Positions 16,656 through 24,857 of a DNA stretch of 64,000 nt are shown here, one piece after another. Both the position numbers and the translations under genes were made by a program. The DNA lies in contig VBEG01000029.1 of assembly GCA_005882115.1 (NCBI GenBank), positions 1-64,000 of the forward strand. The letters are read 5' to 3'. The notes under the pieces were generated by a model. That model saw only the letters and a list, made by a program, of their open reading frames with translations, was not told the origin of the DNA and did no database searches. Position 1 is the stretch's first letter, and each line of letters starts with the position of its first letter. The DNA is from Chloroflexota bacterium. Its GTDB lineage: Bacteria > Chloroflexota > Dormibacteria > Dormibacterales > Dormibacteraceae.

Positions 16656-17321
16656 ATGGTCGTCGCGAGAAGTCGCAGGAAGGTCCGTGTGGGGCGAACA
16701 CCAGGTTCGCCGGCGAACCGGGAAGCAATCCTGTCTGCCGCCAAGACTTATTTCGAGCGACACGGCTACGAAGGGAGCACGATCCGTGGCATCGCGGACG
16801 CCGCGGGTGTGGATCCCGCGCTGCTCTACCACTACTTCGGTTCAAAGGATCAGCTCTTGGTGGCTGCCCTCCAGCTACCGGTCAACCCACGCGATGTCGT
16901 GCCGGAGCTGCTGGCGGGGGGCCTGGACGGCATCGGAGAACGATTGCTGAGACGTCTCCTCGGCGTCTGGGGAAGGGATTGGGCTGCGGGTGGGCCGATG
17001 ATTGGATTGATCCGGGCATCGGCCACGCACGACGAGGCGGCTCGCCTGGCTCGGGAATTCTTTTCGAGAGAAGTGATGGGTCGGGTCGCCGAATCGCTTG
17101 ACATGCCGCAACCGCGACTCCGCGCTGCCCTCGTCGGCTCTCAACTCATGGGCCTCGCGATGGCCCGATTCGTCATAAAGCTCGAACCGATCGCAAGCGC
17201 CGATCCAGAGCTGCTGATTGCCTGCTACGCACCGACGATTCAGCGTTATCTGACTGGCCCGCTGCCGAGTGACGATCGCCCTTTGCCCCCAACAAGAATC
17301 GGCAAGGGCGGGCATCAATGA
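16656..17321 (+). CDS. TetR-family transcriptional regulator
   Basis: 221 residues. The N-terminal HTH is clear: NREAILSAAKTYFERHGYEG, STIRGIADAAGVDPALLYHY and FGSKDQLLVAAL (about residues 22-70). The C-terminal ligand domain resembles TetR_C members with PRLRAALVGSQLMGLAMARF. The ATG at 16656 gives a normal TetR length; the frame is open far upstream but that part overlaps the divergent gene. It likely represses the nitroreductase-like operon and itself through the palindrome at 16620. Confidence 0.9.
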   Translation: MVVARSRRKVRVGRTPGSPANREAILSAAKTYFERHGYEGSTIRGIADAAGVDPALLYHYFGSKDQLLVAALQLPVNPRDVVPELLAGGLDGIGERLLRRLLGVWGRDWAAGGPMIGLIRASATHDEAARLAREFFSREVMGRVAESLDMPQPRLRAALVGSQLMGLAMARFVIKLEPIASADPELLIACYAPTIQRYLTGPLPSDDRPLPPTRIGKGGHQ

Positions 17322-17376
17322 GTCGAGCGCAAATCCTCCAGCACGCGCTCAGTCATTGGAAAGGTGACCATGAAGC

Positions 17377-17413
17377 GTTTAGCAACTGTTGGCCGGGAGC
17401 CCTCCCGGCACAC
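17377..17413 (+). repeat. tRNA-derived cassette boundary, copy 1
   Basis: GTTTAGCAACTGTTGGCCGG, then GAGC, then the core CCCTCCCGGCACACC (two core mismatches). GCCGGGAG and CTCCCGGC form a perfect inverted repeat around two bases. It separates the TetR gene from the epoxide hydrolase gene. Confidence 0.65.
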
Positions 17414-17472
17414 CATCCCGAATTTCTCCTCGCTTAAGCGAGGGTTTTCAACCGTCCGCCGAGGATGTCGGG

Positions 17473-18621
17473 TCACCCCAACCTACGAAAGAAAGCACGC
17501 ACGTCGCCGACCAGCGCGTCGGGCCGCTCCATCGCTGCGAAATGTCCGCCTCTATCGAACTCCGACCAGTGCACGATGTTGTTTGACCGTTCGGCAAAGC
17601 GTCGGATGGGAGGCGCGATCTCTCGCGGGAACACCGCCACGCCAGTGGGCACCATGGACGTCTCGACCTTGCCCCAGGAGCTGCCGGAGCGGCCGAACTC
17701 GAAGTAGAGCCGTGCTGACGAGTTGGCGGTGCGCGTGAACCAGTAGACGGAGATGTTGGTCAGCATCTGGTCGCGGTCGATCGGTTGGTCACTCCACTCG
17801 TGGAATTTTTCCGCAATCCAGGCCAGCAGGCCGGCGGGCGAGTCCGTCAGTCCGTAAGACAGCGTCTGGGGCCGACTGCCCTGGATCATGAAGTAACCGG
17901 AGCCCTGCTGGCGGAAGCGGTTTGCCGCCTCGATGTAGCCCTTTTCCTTTTCGGTGAGGAGTTTCATATCCTCGGGATCGCCGGAGGACGGGGTGGCCAG
18001 CGTGTTCAGGTGCAGTCCGATGACGTGCTCCGGCGCGCTCAAGCCAAGCTGCCGAGAGATGGCTGAACCCCAGTCGCCACCCTGAGCTCCGTACCGGTCG
18101 TAGCCGAGGCGCTGCATGAGCTGCGCAAACGCGGCGGCGATGCGCTTGACGTCCCACCCTTTCTCTTTGGTAGGTCCCGAGAACCCGAATCCAGGAATCG
18201 ATGGTGCGACGACATGGAAGGCGTCCGACGGGTCGTCGCCATGGGCACCTGGGTCCACGAGCCGACCGATGATCTTCATGAACTCCACCACCGAACCGGG
18301 CCAGCCGTGCGTCAGCAGTAGCGGAATGGCATTTGGTTCTCTGGATCGGACATGCAGAAAATGGACGTTCTGGCCATCCAAGATGGTGGTGTACTGGGGA
18401 AAGTCGTTCAGTCGGGCCTCGTTCTCACGCCAGTCGTATCCGTCGGCCCAATACGTCACGAGGTCGCGTACAAGGCTCAGAGGGATTCCGTACTCCCAGC
18501 CTGCGCCAGGCAGCTCGTCAGGCCACCTGGTCTTGCGCAACCGCTCGCGAAGGTCATCCACCTCGGACTGCGCAACGTCGATGCGAAAGGGTCTGAGGTC
18601 CGTGAGCGCGTCAGTCTCCAA
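17473..18621 (-). CDS. Epoxide hydrolase (EHN-type alpha/beta hydrolase)
   Basis: 382 residues from a TTG at 18621 that has an AAGGGG ribosome site; an upstream ATG would place the operators inside the gene. The N-terminal EHN domain starts LRPFRIDVAQSEVDDLRERL and includes the WPDELPGAGWEYG region. Catalytic features: oxyanion motif HGWPGS (~105), nucleophile Asp183 in GGDWGS, and C-terminal His near 360 in GGHFAAMERPDAL. It opens epoxides to diols. It is divergent from a MarR-type gene and flanked by tRNA-derived repeats, forming a self-contained module. Confidence 0.9.
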   Translation of the reverse strand: METDALTDLRPFRIDVAQSEVDDLRERLRKTRWPDELPGAGWEYGIPLSLVRDLVTYWADGYDWRENEARLNDFPQYTTILDGQNVHFLHVRSREPNAIPLLLTHGWPGSVVEFMKIIGRLVDPGAHGDDPSDAFHVVAPSIPGFGFSGPTKEKGWDVKRIAAAFAQLMQRLGYDRYGAQGGDWGSAISRQLGLSAPEHVIGLHLNTLATPSSGDPEDMKLLTEKEKGYIEAANRFRQQGSGYFMIQGSRPQTLSYGLTDSPAGLLAWIAEKFHEWSDQPIDRDQMLTNISVYWFTRTANSSARLYFEFGRSGSSWGKVETSMVPTGVAVFPREIAPPIRRFAERSNNIVHWSEFDRGGHFAAMERPDALVGDVRAFFRRLG

Positions 18622-18649
18622 TTCTTGGCCCCCCTTGGTCTCGACGATA

Positions 18650-18697
18650 TGACAGAATATTGTCATAGTTAGGTTAGCAAAACGACAGAATGCTGTC
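18650..18697. promoter_or_regulatory. Tandem MarR-type operators
   Basis: Two related palindromes, TGACAGAATATTGTCA (18650-18665) and GACAGAATGCTGTC (18684-18697), are centred 33 bp apart between the epoxide hydrolase and MarR genes. Shared half-site GACAGAAT supports one regulator binding both. Confidence 0.6.
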
Positions 18698-18739
18698 AAG
18701 TCGGGTCGGCGCTCTCAAGCTGGTGAGATCCTGACGTCG

Positions 18740-19150
18740 ATGATCATCCCCGTGATCCAGCTCGAGGCGCACTTCAGCCGCGCAGGAGAGTCGATCGCGG
18801 CGTCGGGAGGCCAGACTCTGGCCCGCTGGCTCGCGCTGGAGATGGTATTTGACAAGCCGGCCACCGTCGCGCAGATTGCTCGACGGTTGGGCCTCACCCG
18901 GCAGAGCGTCCAGCGGGTGGCTGACCTGCTGGCGCACGATCGCCTGACCGGATACGCATCCAATCCGGCTCACCAGCGATCGAAGCTGGTTCAGATCACA
19001 CCACGAGGCCTAAGGGCCCTCAGGGCGATTCGAAACGCCCAGCGCGTCTGGGCGAACAGCGTGGGCGAAGAGATCGGGGAGGCAAACCTGCGACATGCGA
19101 GTCGCGTGGTCGATCAGCTGACTAGGGTCCTGACGAGGCATCGCACATAG
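18740..19150 (+). CDS. MarR-family transcriptional regulator
   Basis: 136 residues with a winged helix: KPATVAQIARRLGLTRQSVQRVADLLAHDRLT (recognition helix, about residues 40-70), wing NPAHQRSKLVQITPRG, and a helical dimerisation end. It is shorter than usual by a few residues at the N terminus. Divergent from the epoxide hydrolase, with two palindromes between, it probably controls that gene and itself in response to an aromatic or epoxide ligand. Confidence 0.85.
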   Translation: MIIPVIQLEAHFSRAGESIAASGGQTLARWLALEMVFDKPATVAQIARRLGLTRQSVQRVADLLAHDRLTGYASNPAHQRSKLVQITPRGLRALRAIRNAQRVWANSVGEEIGEANLRHASRVVDQLTRVLTRHRT

Positions 19151-19156
19151 GCCGAA

Positions 19157-19207
19157 GCTTGTTAACTGCGGGCCGGGAGCCCTCCCGGCCCACTCCCCAA
19201 GATCTGG
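19157..19207 (+). repeat. tRNA-derived cassette boundary, copy 2
   Basis: CTTGTTAACTGCGGGCCGGG, AGC, then core CCCTCCCGGCCCACTCC identical to the tRNA copy. Homology to the tRNA flank continues beyond the core: CCAA-ATCTGG matches 15310-15319 except for one base (19201). This is the copy most like the tRNA locus. Confidence 0.75.
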
Positions 19208-19335
19208 GGCTCAGGCTGCATCGCAGCGCGAAATATAGCGGCGCTGATTGCCCCTTTGGTCGAAACCACAAAGATCGCACTCGGACCATCGACCACATCG
19301 GAACACTAAGGGCGCCAGTTGACGTTGTGTGAGCT

Positions 19336-19554
19336 GTGAACCGCAGGTCGGCTGGATTCTGGGTTTGGCCTGTCGGCGCCACGCTCGGCGTGGCTGGTGC
19401 AGTCGGACTGGAAATCACGTTTGTCGCATCCGGTGATTTGCCGGCTGTTCCAGCCCTCCTCGTCACGTTTGGGCTTCCGGGCGTTGGCGGTCTCGCCCTC
19501 GGTGTAAGCAACGGCTGTGCACGAAGGACCTACCTCCTGCTTATGCAAAGATGA
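19336..19554 (+). CDS. Small two-helix membrane protein
   Basis: 72 residues from a GTG: two hydrophobic stretches (FWVWPVGATLGVAGAVGLEI and LPAVPALLVTFGLPGVGGLAL) with a short loop, then a Cys/Arg tail. It is the only possible gene in the 465-base module between boundary copies 2 and 3. No family recognised; GC and codon use look ordinary, but the evidence for expression is weak. Confidence 0.4.
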   Translation: MNRRSAGFWVWPVGATLGVAGAVGLEITFVASGDLPAVPALLVTFGLPGVGGLALGVSNGCARRTYLLLMQR

Positions 19555-19624
19555 CACCATGCGTGCTGTATGGCTGTCGGGTTCGGGCGCACCCCCGAAA
19601 TGCGGGTCGGTGGACGCCGCGAAC

Positions 19625-19661
19625 CTTTAGTAACTGTTGGCCGGGAGCCCTCCCGCCCCAC
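19625..19661 (+). repeat. tRNA-derived cassette boundary, copy 3
   Basis: CTTTAGTAACTGTTGGCCGG, GAGC, then core CCTCCCGCCCCACC (one internal mismatch and a shortened end). The left arm is almost identical to copies 1 and 4. Confidence 0.7.
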
Positions 19662-19837
19662 CAGTTTCCTGACTCAAGACATCGTGGACACCCGGCTTCG
19701 GCAATGGGCGGAGTCGGCTCAGGTACGGACCAGAAGCGAATGTCGCGGCAGCGCTGTACGAATGAGTCAACCGCTTGGGTGCAAAAGAGCCGCGCCCTGT
19801 TTGGACGCGGCTCCAACGCCACAGTGGGCAGCGTCTG

Positions 19838-21298
19838 TTAAATCGTCGTTGCGAATACGTCGGTGCGGTTGGCCGGGTTGCCGGTATTCGTCTGAACGTA
19901 GAACGGCAAGAAGGTGTTGAAGTCGCTCCCTACTGAAGTCAACCCCTCGTAATCGCCCAGAAAGTAACCTCGCGAGATCGGGGCAGTCTCTATATCAAAG
20001 CTGCCAGCCACATGGGTCTCCGACCAATCGGCGGTGTTGGTGCACGCGCTGGCGGACTTGCAGCGGATTATCCAGTAATCGGTCGGCACTCCCGCGGCCG
20101 GCGTGTTGTTCCGAAAGTCGTAGTAGGCCACGCCAACGGTGCTGTTAGCTGCCACGTACACCGATGGGGTGAATGCTGCCGCGTTGTTTGTCGTTTGATT
20201 GATCTTTATCGGTGCCGACCAGGTAAGCCCGCCATCAGTCGACCGGGAGAGGGCGACATCATCGTGGGCGCCGTTGCTGAAGCGGCCATCGGCCCAAACC
20301 ACGTACAGGGTGCCAGTGCTGCGGTCGACAGCAATGTCGGGAAGGCCCGCGCCGGTGCGAACCGGAGCTCCGGTGTCCGGATCAGTGACCGCCACCGACA
20401 TGTCCTTGGAGATGATGATGGGATCTGACCAGGTCAGGCCCTTGTCCGTCGAGCGGATCACCGCCTCGAAGTACTGATCGGAAGGCTGGATTCCAGATCC
20501 TTTGCCGAGATTGAAGACATCCACTAGGGTGCCGTTGGGCAGGACCACGATCTGGTTTCCAATCGCAAACTGGTTGCTGTTACGCGCGAAGAGGTTGCGA
20601 GGTGCTTCCCAACTGGTGCCACCGTTTGTCGTCCTGGTGAAGTAGATATCTCCCCGGAACGCAAACGAATGCAGGGCATTGAAATCCGCGTTCTCACTGG
20701 GGAAGCGACTGCGATCCCATACGGCGTAAACATTGGAGGCATTGGTCGGATCGGCGGTAATCGTTTCTTTATCGTTGAAGTGGAAAACTGACGAATCACG
20801 AATCAGCGTTGTCGGCTCGCCCCAGGTGTCGCCCCCATCCGTCGATTTGCTCACAAGGATCCCGGAGGTCACCAAATCCGCGCTGGCCGAGAGGCTGATT
20901 TGGTAGACGTCTCCATTGGATGCGAACGACACCCAGGGGTCAGAGGCTCGATCGTAGTTGCCGCCGTTGCCGGCAGTCCCTCCCGAGCAGGTGCTGAAAT
21001 GCGCCCAGTTCTCTCTCCAGGTTGCTCCGCCATCGTGCGAGACGCCGGCGATCAGGCCGTGCGCTCCGCCATTCGACCAGCGATCCTGCTGGAAGACACC
21101 GACGATGTTGTGTGCGTTTGTTGGATTGACTGCGACTCGGGGCTCGACCTCAGCATTGACGTAAACAGTGCCGGGCCCACCTATAGCGCAACCCGCGAAC
21201 GAGCTTGGCCCGGAGACCAACGTCGTCGACGCACTCGCAGACTGGTTGAGCCCGAGCGTCAAGGCTCCCGCGACAGCAACAACAGATATGACCTTCAT
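19838..21298 (-). CDS. Secreted Asp-box (BNR/sialidase-like) propeller protein
   Basis: 486 residues from an ATG at 21298 with a GAGGAGG ribosome site. A signal peptide (cleaved near SASAS, residue ~25) is followed by a six-bladed propeller with at least five Asp-box motifs: SHDGGATW, STDGGDTW, TTNGGTSW, STDKGLTW and STDGGLTW. The fold is that of exo-alpha-sialidases and photosystem-assembly-type propellers; the sialidase Arg triad and FRIP motif are not evident, so glycosidase activity is unproven. It fills the fourth module of the tRNA-linked array, and its GC content is visibly lower than its neighbours. Confidence 0.8.
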   Translation of the reverse strand: MKVISVVAVAGALTLGLNQSASASTTLVSGPSSFAGCAIGGPGTVYVNAEVEPRVAVNPTNAHNIVGVFQQDRWSNGGAHGLIAGVSHDGGATWRENWAHFSTCSGGTAGNGGNYDRASDPWVSFASNGDVYQISLSASADLVTSGILVSKSTDGGDTWGEPTTLIRDSSVFHFNDKETITADPTNASNVYAVWDRSRFPSENADFNALHSFAFRGDIYFTRTTNGGTSWEAPRNLFARNSNQFAIGNQIVVLPNGTLVDVFNLGKGSGIQPSDQYFEAVIRSTDKGLTWSDPIIISKDMSVAVTDPDTGAPVRTGAGLPDIAVDRSTGTLYVVWADGRFSNGAHDDVALSRSTDGGLTWSAPIKINQTTNNAAAFTPSVYVAANSTVGVAYYDFRNNTPAAGVPTDYWIIRCKSASACTNTADWSETHVAGSFDIETAPISRGYFLGDYEGLTSVGSDFNTFLPFYVQTNTGNPANRTDVFATTI

Positions 21299-21576
21299 GC
21301 ATGCCTCCTCATCGAGAACACCGGGGGGAGCGACAGAGCCACAACCCGCGTGAGACCACCCCACTCCGCAAGGCCCTCCGTGCGGCCGGTGCAGTCGCCA
21401 ACTAAAGCAGTACTACTGAACGGAATGATTGTCAAATGATCCCGCGTGCGGATACTCGGCGCCATTTGCAGATCACGGTGCGATCCAGACCTCACCGCAT
21501 CTTTCTTCTTCGCCCGGCGCCGTGGCTAGGCCTCGGTCTCCTGAAATGGCTACGGGCGCGGTGCCGGCTCAGGACG

Positions 21577-21616
21577 GTTTAGTAACTGTTGGCCGGGACC
21601 CCTCCCGGCCCACTCC
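21577..21616 (+). repeat. tRNA-derived cassette boundary, copy 4
   Basis: GGTTTAGTAACTGTTGGCCG, GGACC, then core CCTCCCGGCCCACTCC. One base in the inverted repeat differs from the other copies (GGGACC for GGGAGC). It lies in the 320-base gap between the propeller gene and a flavin oxidase, in which nothing else is recognised, and is the last copy in the window. Confidence 0.72.
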
Positions 21617-21685
21617 TCGTCAACGTCTGACCCGCCGCCATCGTCGAAGTCGTTCTCTTGTCGCCAGGCCCCGACAGATCGCGTC

Positions 21686-23083
21686 CTATTCCAACAGGGC
21701 TTCCGGCCGGATGTTCTGGTTCAGGTGGAACGTGTTGTCAGGATCGTAAAGGCGCTTGAGGTCGGTCAGCCTCGTGAGCTTGCGCGCGGAATAGGCACGG
21801 CGCACGCCGTCCTGGCCTTCGTCGCCCAGTGCGTTGACGTAGACCCCACTTGCGAACGGCTCGAGCGCCGCTGCGTAGGCCCGCGCAGCGGACACCCGGT
21901 CGCCATCCTCTTTCGGATCCACCCAGTTCGTCCCGCAGCCAAACTCCACGAGCGTTTGGCGGTGGCTAAACGCCGCATCGTCGTCCCCGACATCGCCGAT
22001 CGCGCCGCCGTATGCCTGGAAGCCGCCGTTCGGGATGCGTGACCAGTCGGGGTCGGCCCCGCTCGCCGGTAGGCCGCGCGCCAGGAAGGCGTCGATCGCG
22101 GCGTCGCTGAGCTCGGTCAGGTAGTGACCTTTGGAATAGCGGCGGCGGCCATGGCCGTTCGGGTCGTCGCTCATGCACTGGAGCCCGACGTATGACATCT
22201 CCTGGACGCGCTCGGTTGCGGGCCTGCCGAGCTCGCGAATCGTCGAGAGAAAGCGGAGCCCTTCATTGAGATCGCCCACCCAGACGTAGCCGACGGTGAC
22301 GATGGGTCGGTTCCGCAGACCGGGCGGCGTCGATGGTAGATCTGCGGCCGTCGTGGCGCTTGCCGTGAGGGTTGCCGCCCGGGGTGCGTCGGGCAACAGG
22401 TCACGCCAGCCGCGAAGCGCGTCGCGAGCTTCGGCGGCATCGAAGACGAGGTCCACCACGAGTGCGCGGCCGCCGACTGGGTGGAGGCGAAACTCGAACT
22501 CGGTAACAATGCCGAAGTTCCCCCCTCCTCCACGGAGGCCCCAGAACAGATCGGCGTTCTCCGATTCAGACGCGTGCACGATGCGTCGATCGGCAGTCAC
22601 AACGGTATACGCCTCGACGTTGTCGCAGGACAGACCGAACTGTCGCGCAAGCCACCCCATTCCGCCGCCAAGGGTCAGCCCGCCGACGCCTGTGTGCGAG
22701 ACGTTTCCAGCCGTCGTTGCAAGGCCGTGCTCCTGCGCGGCCTCGTCCAGGTTTCGAAGCAGCGAGCCACCACCGACCCAGGCCTTGCGTCGGACCGGGT
22801 CGATGCGAACCGCGCTCATGGGGGTCAGGTCGATCATGACTCCGCCGTTCGGCACGGAAAGGCCGAGCACGCTGTGGCCGCCGCACTTCACAGCGATCTC
22901 GAGGCCGGCTTCACGGCCGAAACGCACGCCTGAAACCACGTCCTCAGGGGACGCGCAGCGAAGGATGGCGGCCGGGCGCCGGTCGACCATGCCATTCCAC
23001 ACTGCCCGGCTCCGGTCGTATGTCTGGTCGCCAGGCAAGATCAACTCGCCGCCGAACTCGCCGATCCTCGTCGCGGTCCCCAT
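21686..23083 (-). CDS. FAD-linked oxidase, berberine-bridge-enzyme type
   Basis: 465 residues from the ATG at 23083, which has an AGGAGG site. A PCMH-type FAD domain contains CGGHSVLG (His ~70, the usual 8-alpha-histidyl FAD link), GVMIDLTPM and GVGGLTLGGGMGWL. The second covalent site, usually Cys, reads GNVSHTGVGG and lacks it. The BBE tail reads RLYDPDNTFHLNQNI. These enzymes oxidise alcohols, sugars or alkaloids with O2. No signal peptide. Substrate unknown. Confidence 0.88.
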   Translation of the reverse strand: MGTATRIGEFGGELILPGDQTYDRSRAVWNGMVDRRPAAILRCASPEDVVSGVRFGREAGLEIAVKCGGHSVLGLSVPNGGVMIDLTPMSAVRIDPVRRKAWVGGGSLLRNLDEAAQEHGLATTAGNVSHTGVGGLTLGGGMGWLARQFGLSCDNVEAYTVVTADRRIVHASESENADLFWGLRGGGGNFGIVTEFEFRLHPVGGRALVVDLVFDAAEARDALRGWRDLLPDAPRAATLTASATTAADLPSTPPGLRNRPIVTVGYVWVGDLNEGLRFLSTIRELGRPATERVQEMSYVGLQCMSDDPNGHGRRRYSKGHYLTELSDAAIDAFLARGLPASGADPDWSRIPNGGFQAYGGAIGDVGDDDAAFSHRQTLVEFGCGTNWVDPKEDGDRVSAARAYAAALEPFASGVYVNALGDEGQDGVRRAYSARKLTRLTDLKRLYDPDNTFHLNQNIRPEALLE

Positions 23084-23257
23084 CTCCCGCCTCCTTGCTT
23101 CGAAACTCCACCCGCTCATGGATGCGCCACAACTAGTGACTGGGGAGGAGCCCTTGACTAATCGATCGGAAATGCCGCGATAGTCCCGACGACCCGCAAA
23201 GATGCCCGGGTCTTTGGAGTTTCATGTCCTTGCCCGGCCTGGCTTACGATGCGGCCC

Positions 23258-23767
23258 ATGGCAAATATCTTCTTGGGCCGATATGCCGCAGATATCCAGG
23301 GATCCTTCGTCGTCTTTCTGATCGGCATGCGGATCAACCGGTTATGGAGAGTGCCGGACTGGTGGTCGGTGGCGGTTGCAATGGCGCCCATGCTGCGGGA
23401 GCTCTATAAGCACCCCGAGAAAGGATTTCTGGGCGCCGAGCTGTTCTTTTCCTTCTCCAACCGGGCGCCGATGATCGTCCAATACTGGAAAACCTTTGAC
23501 GACCTGGATCGCTTTGCCCGGAATCAAGACGACCCTCATCTTCCGGCGTGGCGCGATTTCAACCGGAAGGCGGCACGGACCGGCAGCGTCGGGATCTGGC
23601 ATGAGACCTATCTGGTCGCAGCAGGCCGCTACGAAGCGGTCTACGGCAACATGCCGCGCTTTGGATTGGCCAAGGCGGCAGGTCACGTGACCGCCACCAG
23701 CCGCGGGGAGACCGCGCGCACTCGCCTGGGAGGCGAAAGCAAGCCCGCGGTCGAAATCACTTACTGA
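23258..23767 (+). CDS. DUF4188-type protein
   Basis: 169 residues from ATG 23258 (an ATG three codons earlier is also possible). The sequence GRYAADIQGSFVVFLIGMRI near the start and FFSFSNRAPMIVQYWKTFDD, HLPAWRDFNRKA, GIWHETYLV with VYGNMPRFGLAKA near the end match the DUF4188 family, a dimeric ferredoxin-like fold related to heme or monooxygenase-like barrels. Function is not established. It is followed after 4 bases by an alcohol dehydrogenase-type gene, suggesting an operon. Confidence 0.75.
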   Translation: MANIFLGRYAADIQGSFVVFLIGMRINRLWRVPDWWSVAVAMAPMLRELYKHPEKGFLGAELFFSFSNRAPMIVQYWKTFDDLDRFARNQDDPHLPAWRDFNRKAARTGSVGIWHETYLVAAGRYEAVYGNMPRFGLAKAAGHVTATSRGETARTRLGGESKPAVEITY

Positions 23768-23771
23768 CCGT

Positions 23772-24839
23772 TTGCTCGGTGGAGTAGGGGCTGCGGTGCC
23801 CGCCGGGAGTGCGAAGGTGGCGGTCCTTACAGGGCCTCGACAGGTCGAGGTTCATCAGGTCACCGTGCCTGCCCCAGGACCGCATGAGGTTCAGATCGAG
23901 ACGTTGTTCTCAGGCATCAGCGCAGGCACGGAGATGAATGTCTACCGCGGGCGCGCCCCTCAGTGGCAATTGCGACTCGATCCCTCGACCCGACTCTTCT
24001 CGCATTCAGAGAAACCTGACTGGAGCTACCCGCTCACATACGGTTATGCGAACGTGGGGCGGGTCGTCGAGACTGGAGAAGGCGTCACGTCACCGTCGAT
24101 TGGCGACGTGGTTTTTACCTATTCGCCGCACCAGAGCTTGGTGGTGACGACCGCAAACACAGCAGTTCCACTGCCGGATCGCATCGACCCCCGTCTAGGC
24201 GTGCTGAACGCCAATCTGAACACTGCCCTGAATGGCGTGCTGGATGCGCGGCCGTCGCTGGGCGACGTCGTTGTCGTGTCAGGGCTTGGCGTGATCGGTC
24301 TGCTGGTAACACAGCTCGTGCGCCGGGCCGGGGCCGGTCTTGTAATTGGCGTCGACCGCATAACCTTCCGTCGAGAGCTGGCCAGACGACAGGGAGCAAA
24401 CGTCGTCGTCGATCCAGGCGAGGGCGGCGTGGCCGAGAAAGTCAGAACGCTTACCCAGAACCGTGGAGCCGATGTCGTCATCGAGGTTTCGGGTGCGCCA
24501 CCTGCTTTGAATGAGGCGATTCGGGCGGTGGGCTTAGGCGGGCGAGTGATTGCTTTGAGCTGGTATGGCGGCACCTTCGAAAGCCTGAATCTCGCCGGAG
24601 AGTTCCATCACAACCGGCCGCGAATCATCTCGTCACAAGTCGGCTCGCTGAATCCAGATCTCGGGCCCCTTTGGGATACCGGCCGGCGCCAGGAGCTGGT
24701 GACTCAACTGCTGACGCAACTCGACCTTGCACCGCTGTTCACCCACGAGTTTCCGATCAGCCGAGCTCCGGAGGCTTACGCGCTGGTCGACCAGGGTGCC
24801 GAAGGACTCGTGCATTGCGTCCTGACGTATGGCGAATGA
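23772..24839 (+). CDS. MDR-family (zinc-type) dehydrogenase
   Basis: 355 residues with the medium-chain dehydrogenase layout: a GroES-like N-terminal half and a Rossmann half with VVVSGLGVIGLLVTQLVRRAG (about residues 165-187). The catalytic-zinc Cys/His of alcohol dehydrogenases are replaced (FSGISAGTE instead of GVCGTD), as in the zinc-lacking group near bacteriochlorophyllide/sugar dehydrogenases. The first codons are doubtful: TTG 23772 is the farthest start, and GTG 23796 is equally plausible. A sugar-isomerase-like gene follows at once, hinting at polyol or sugar metabolism. Confidence 0.8.
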   Translation: MLGGVGAAVPAGSAKVAVLTGPRQVEVHQVTVPAPGPHEVQIETLFSGISAGTEMNVYRGRAPQWQLRLDPSTRLFSHSEKPDWSYPLTYGYANVGRVVETGEGVTSPSIGDVVFTYSPHQSLVVTTANTAVPLPDRIDPRLGVLNANLNTALNGVLDARPSLGDVVVVSGLGVIGLLVTQLVRRAGAGLVIGVDRITFRRELARRQGANVVVDPGEGGVAEKVRTLTQNRGADVVIEVSGAPPALNEAIRAVGLGGRVIALSWYGGTFESLNLAGEFHHNRPRIISSQVGSLNPDLGPLWDTGRRQELVTQLLTQLDLAPLFTHEFPISRAPEAYALVDQGAEGLVHCVLTYGE

Positions 24840-24857
24840 GGCGGTGACTGGAACGCC

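Noticed and set aside
16537-16845. N-terminal extension of the small membrane protein (152 residues)
   Set aside because: It would overlap the well-supported TetR gene and has Arg/Pro/Ser-rich nonsense composition.
19838-21298. Certain sialidase assignment
   Set aside because: Asp boxes are present, but the Arg triad and FRIP motif are not seen, so only the fold is claimed.
15226-21616. Interpretation of the repeats as a classical integron attC array
   Set aside because: No intI or attI is present, the core is part of a functional tRNA, and the gene orientation within modules is mixed. A tRNA-targeted serial insertion explains more.
15226-21616. CRISPR array
   Set aside because: The repeats are 450-2100 bases apart with genes between them.
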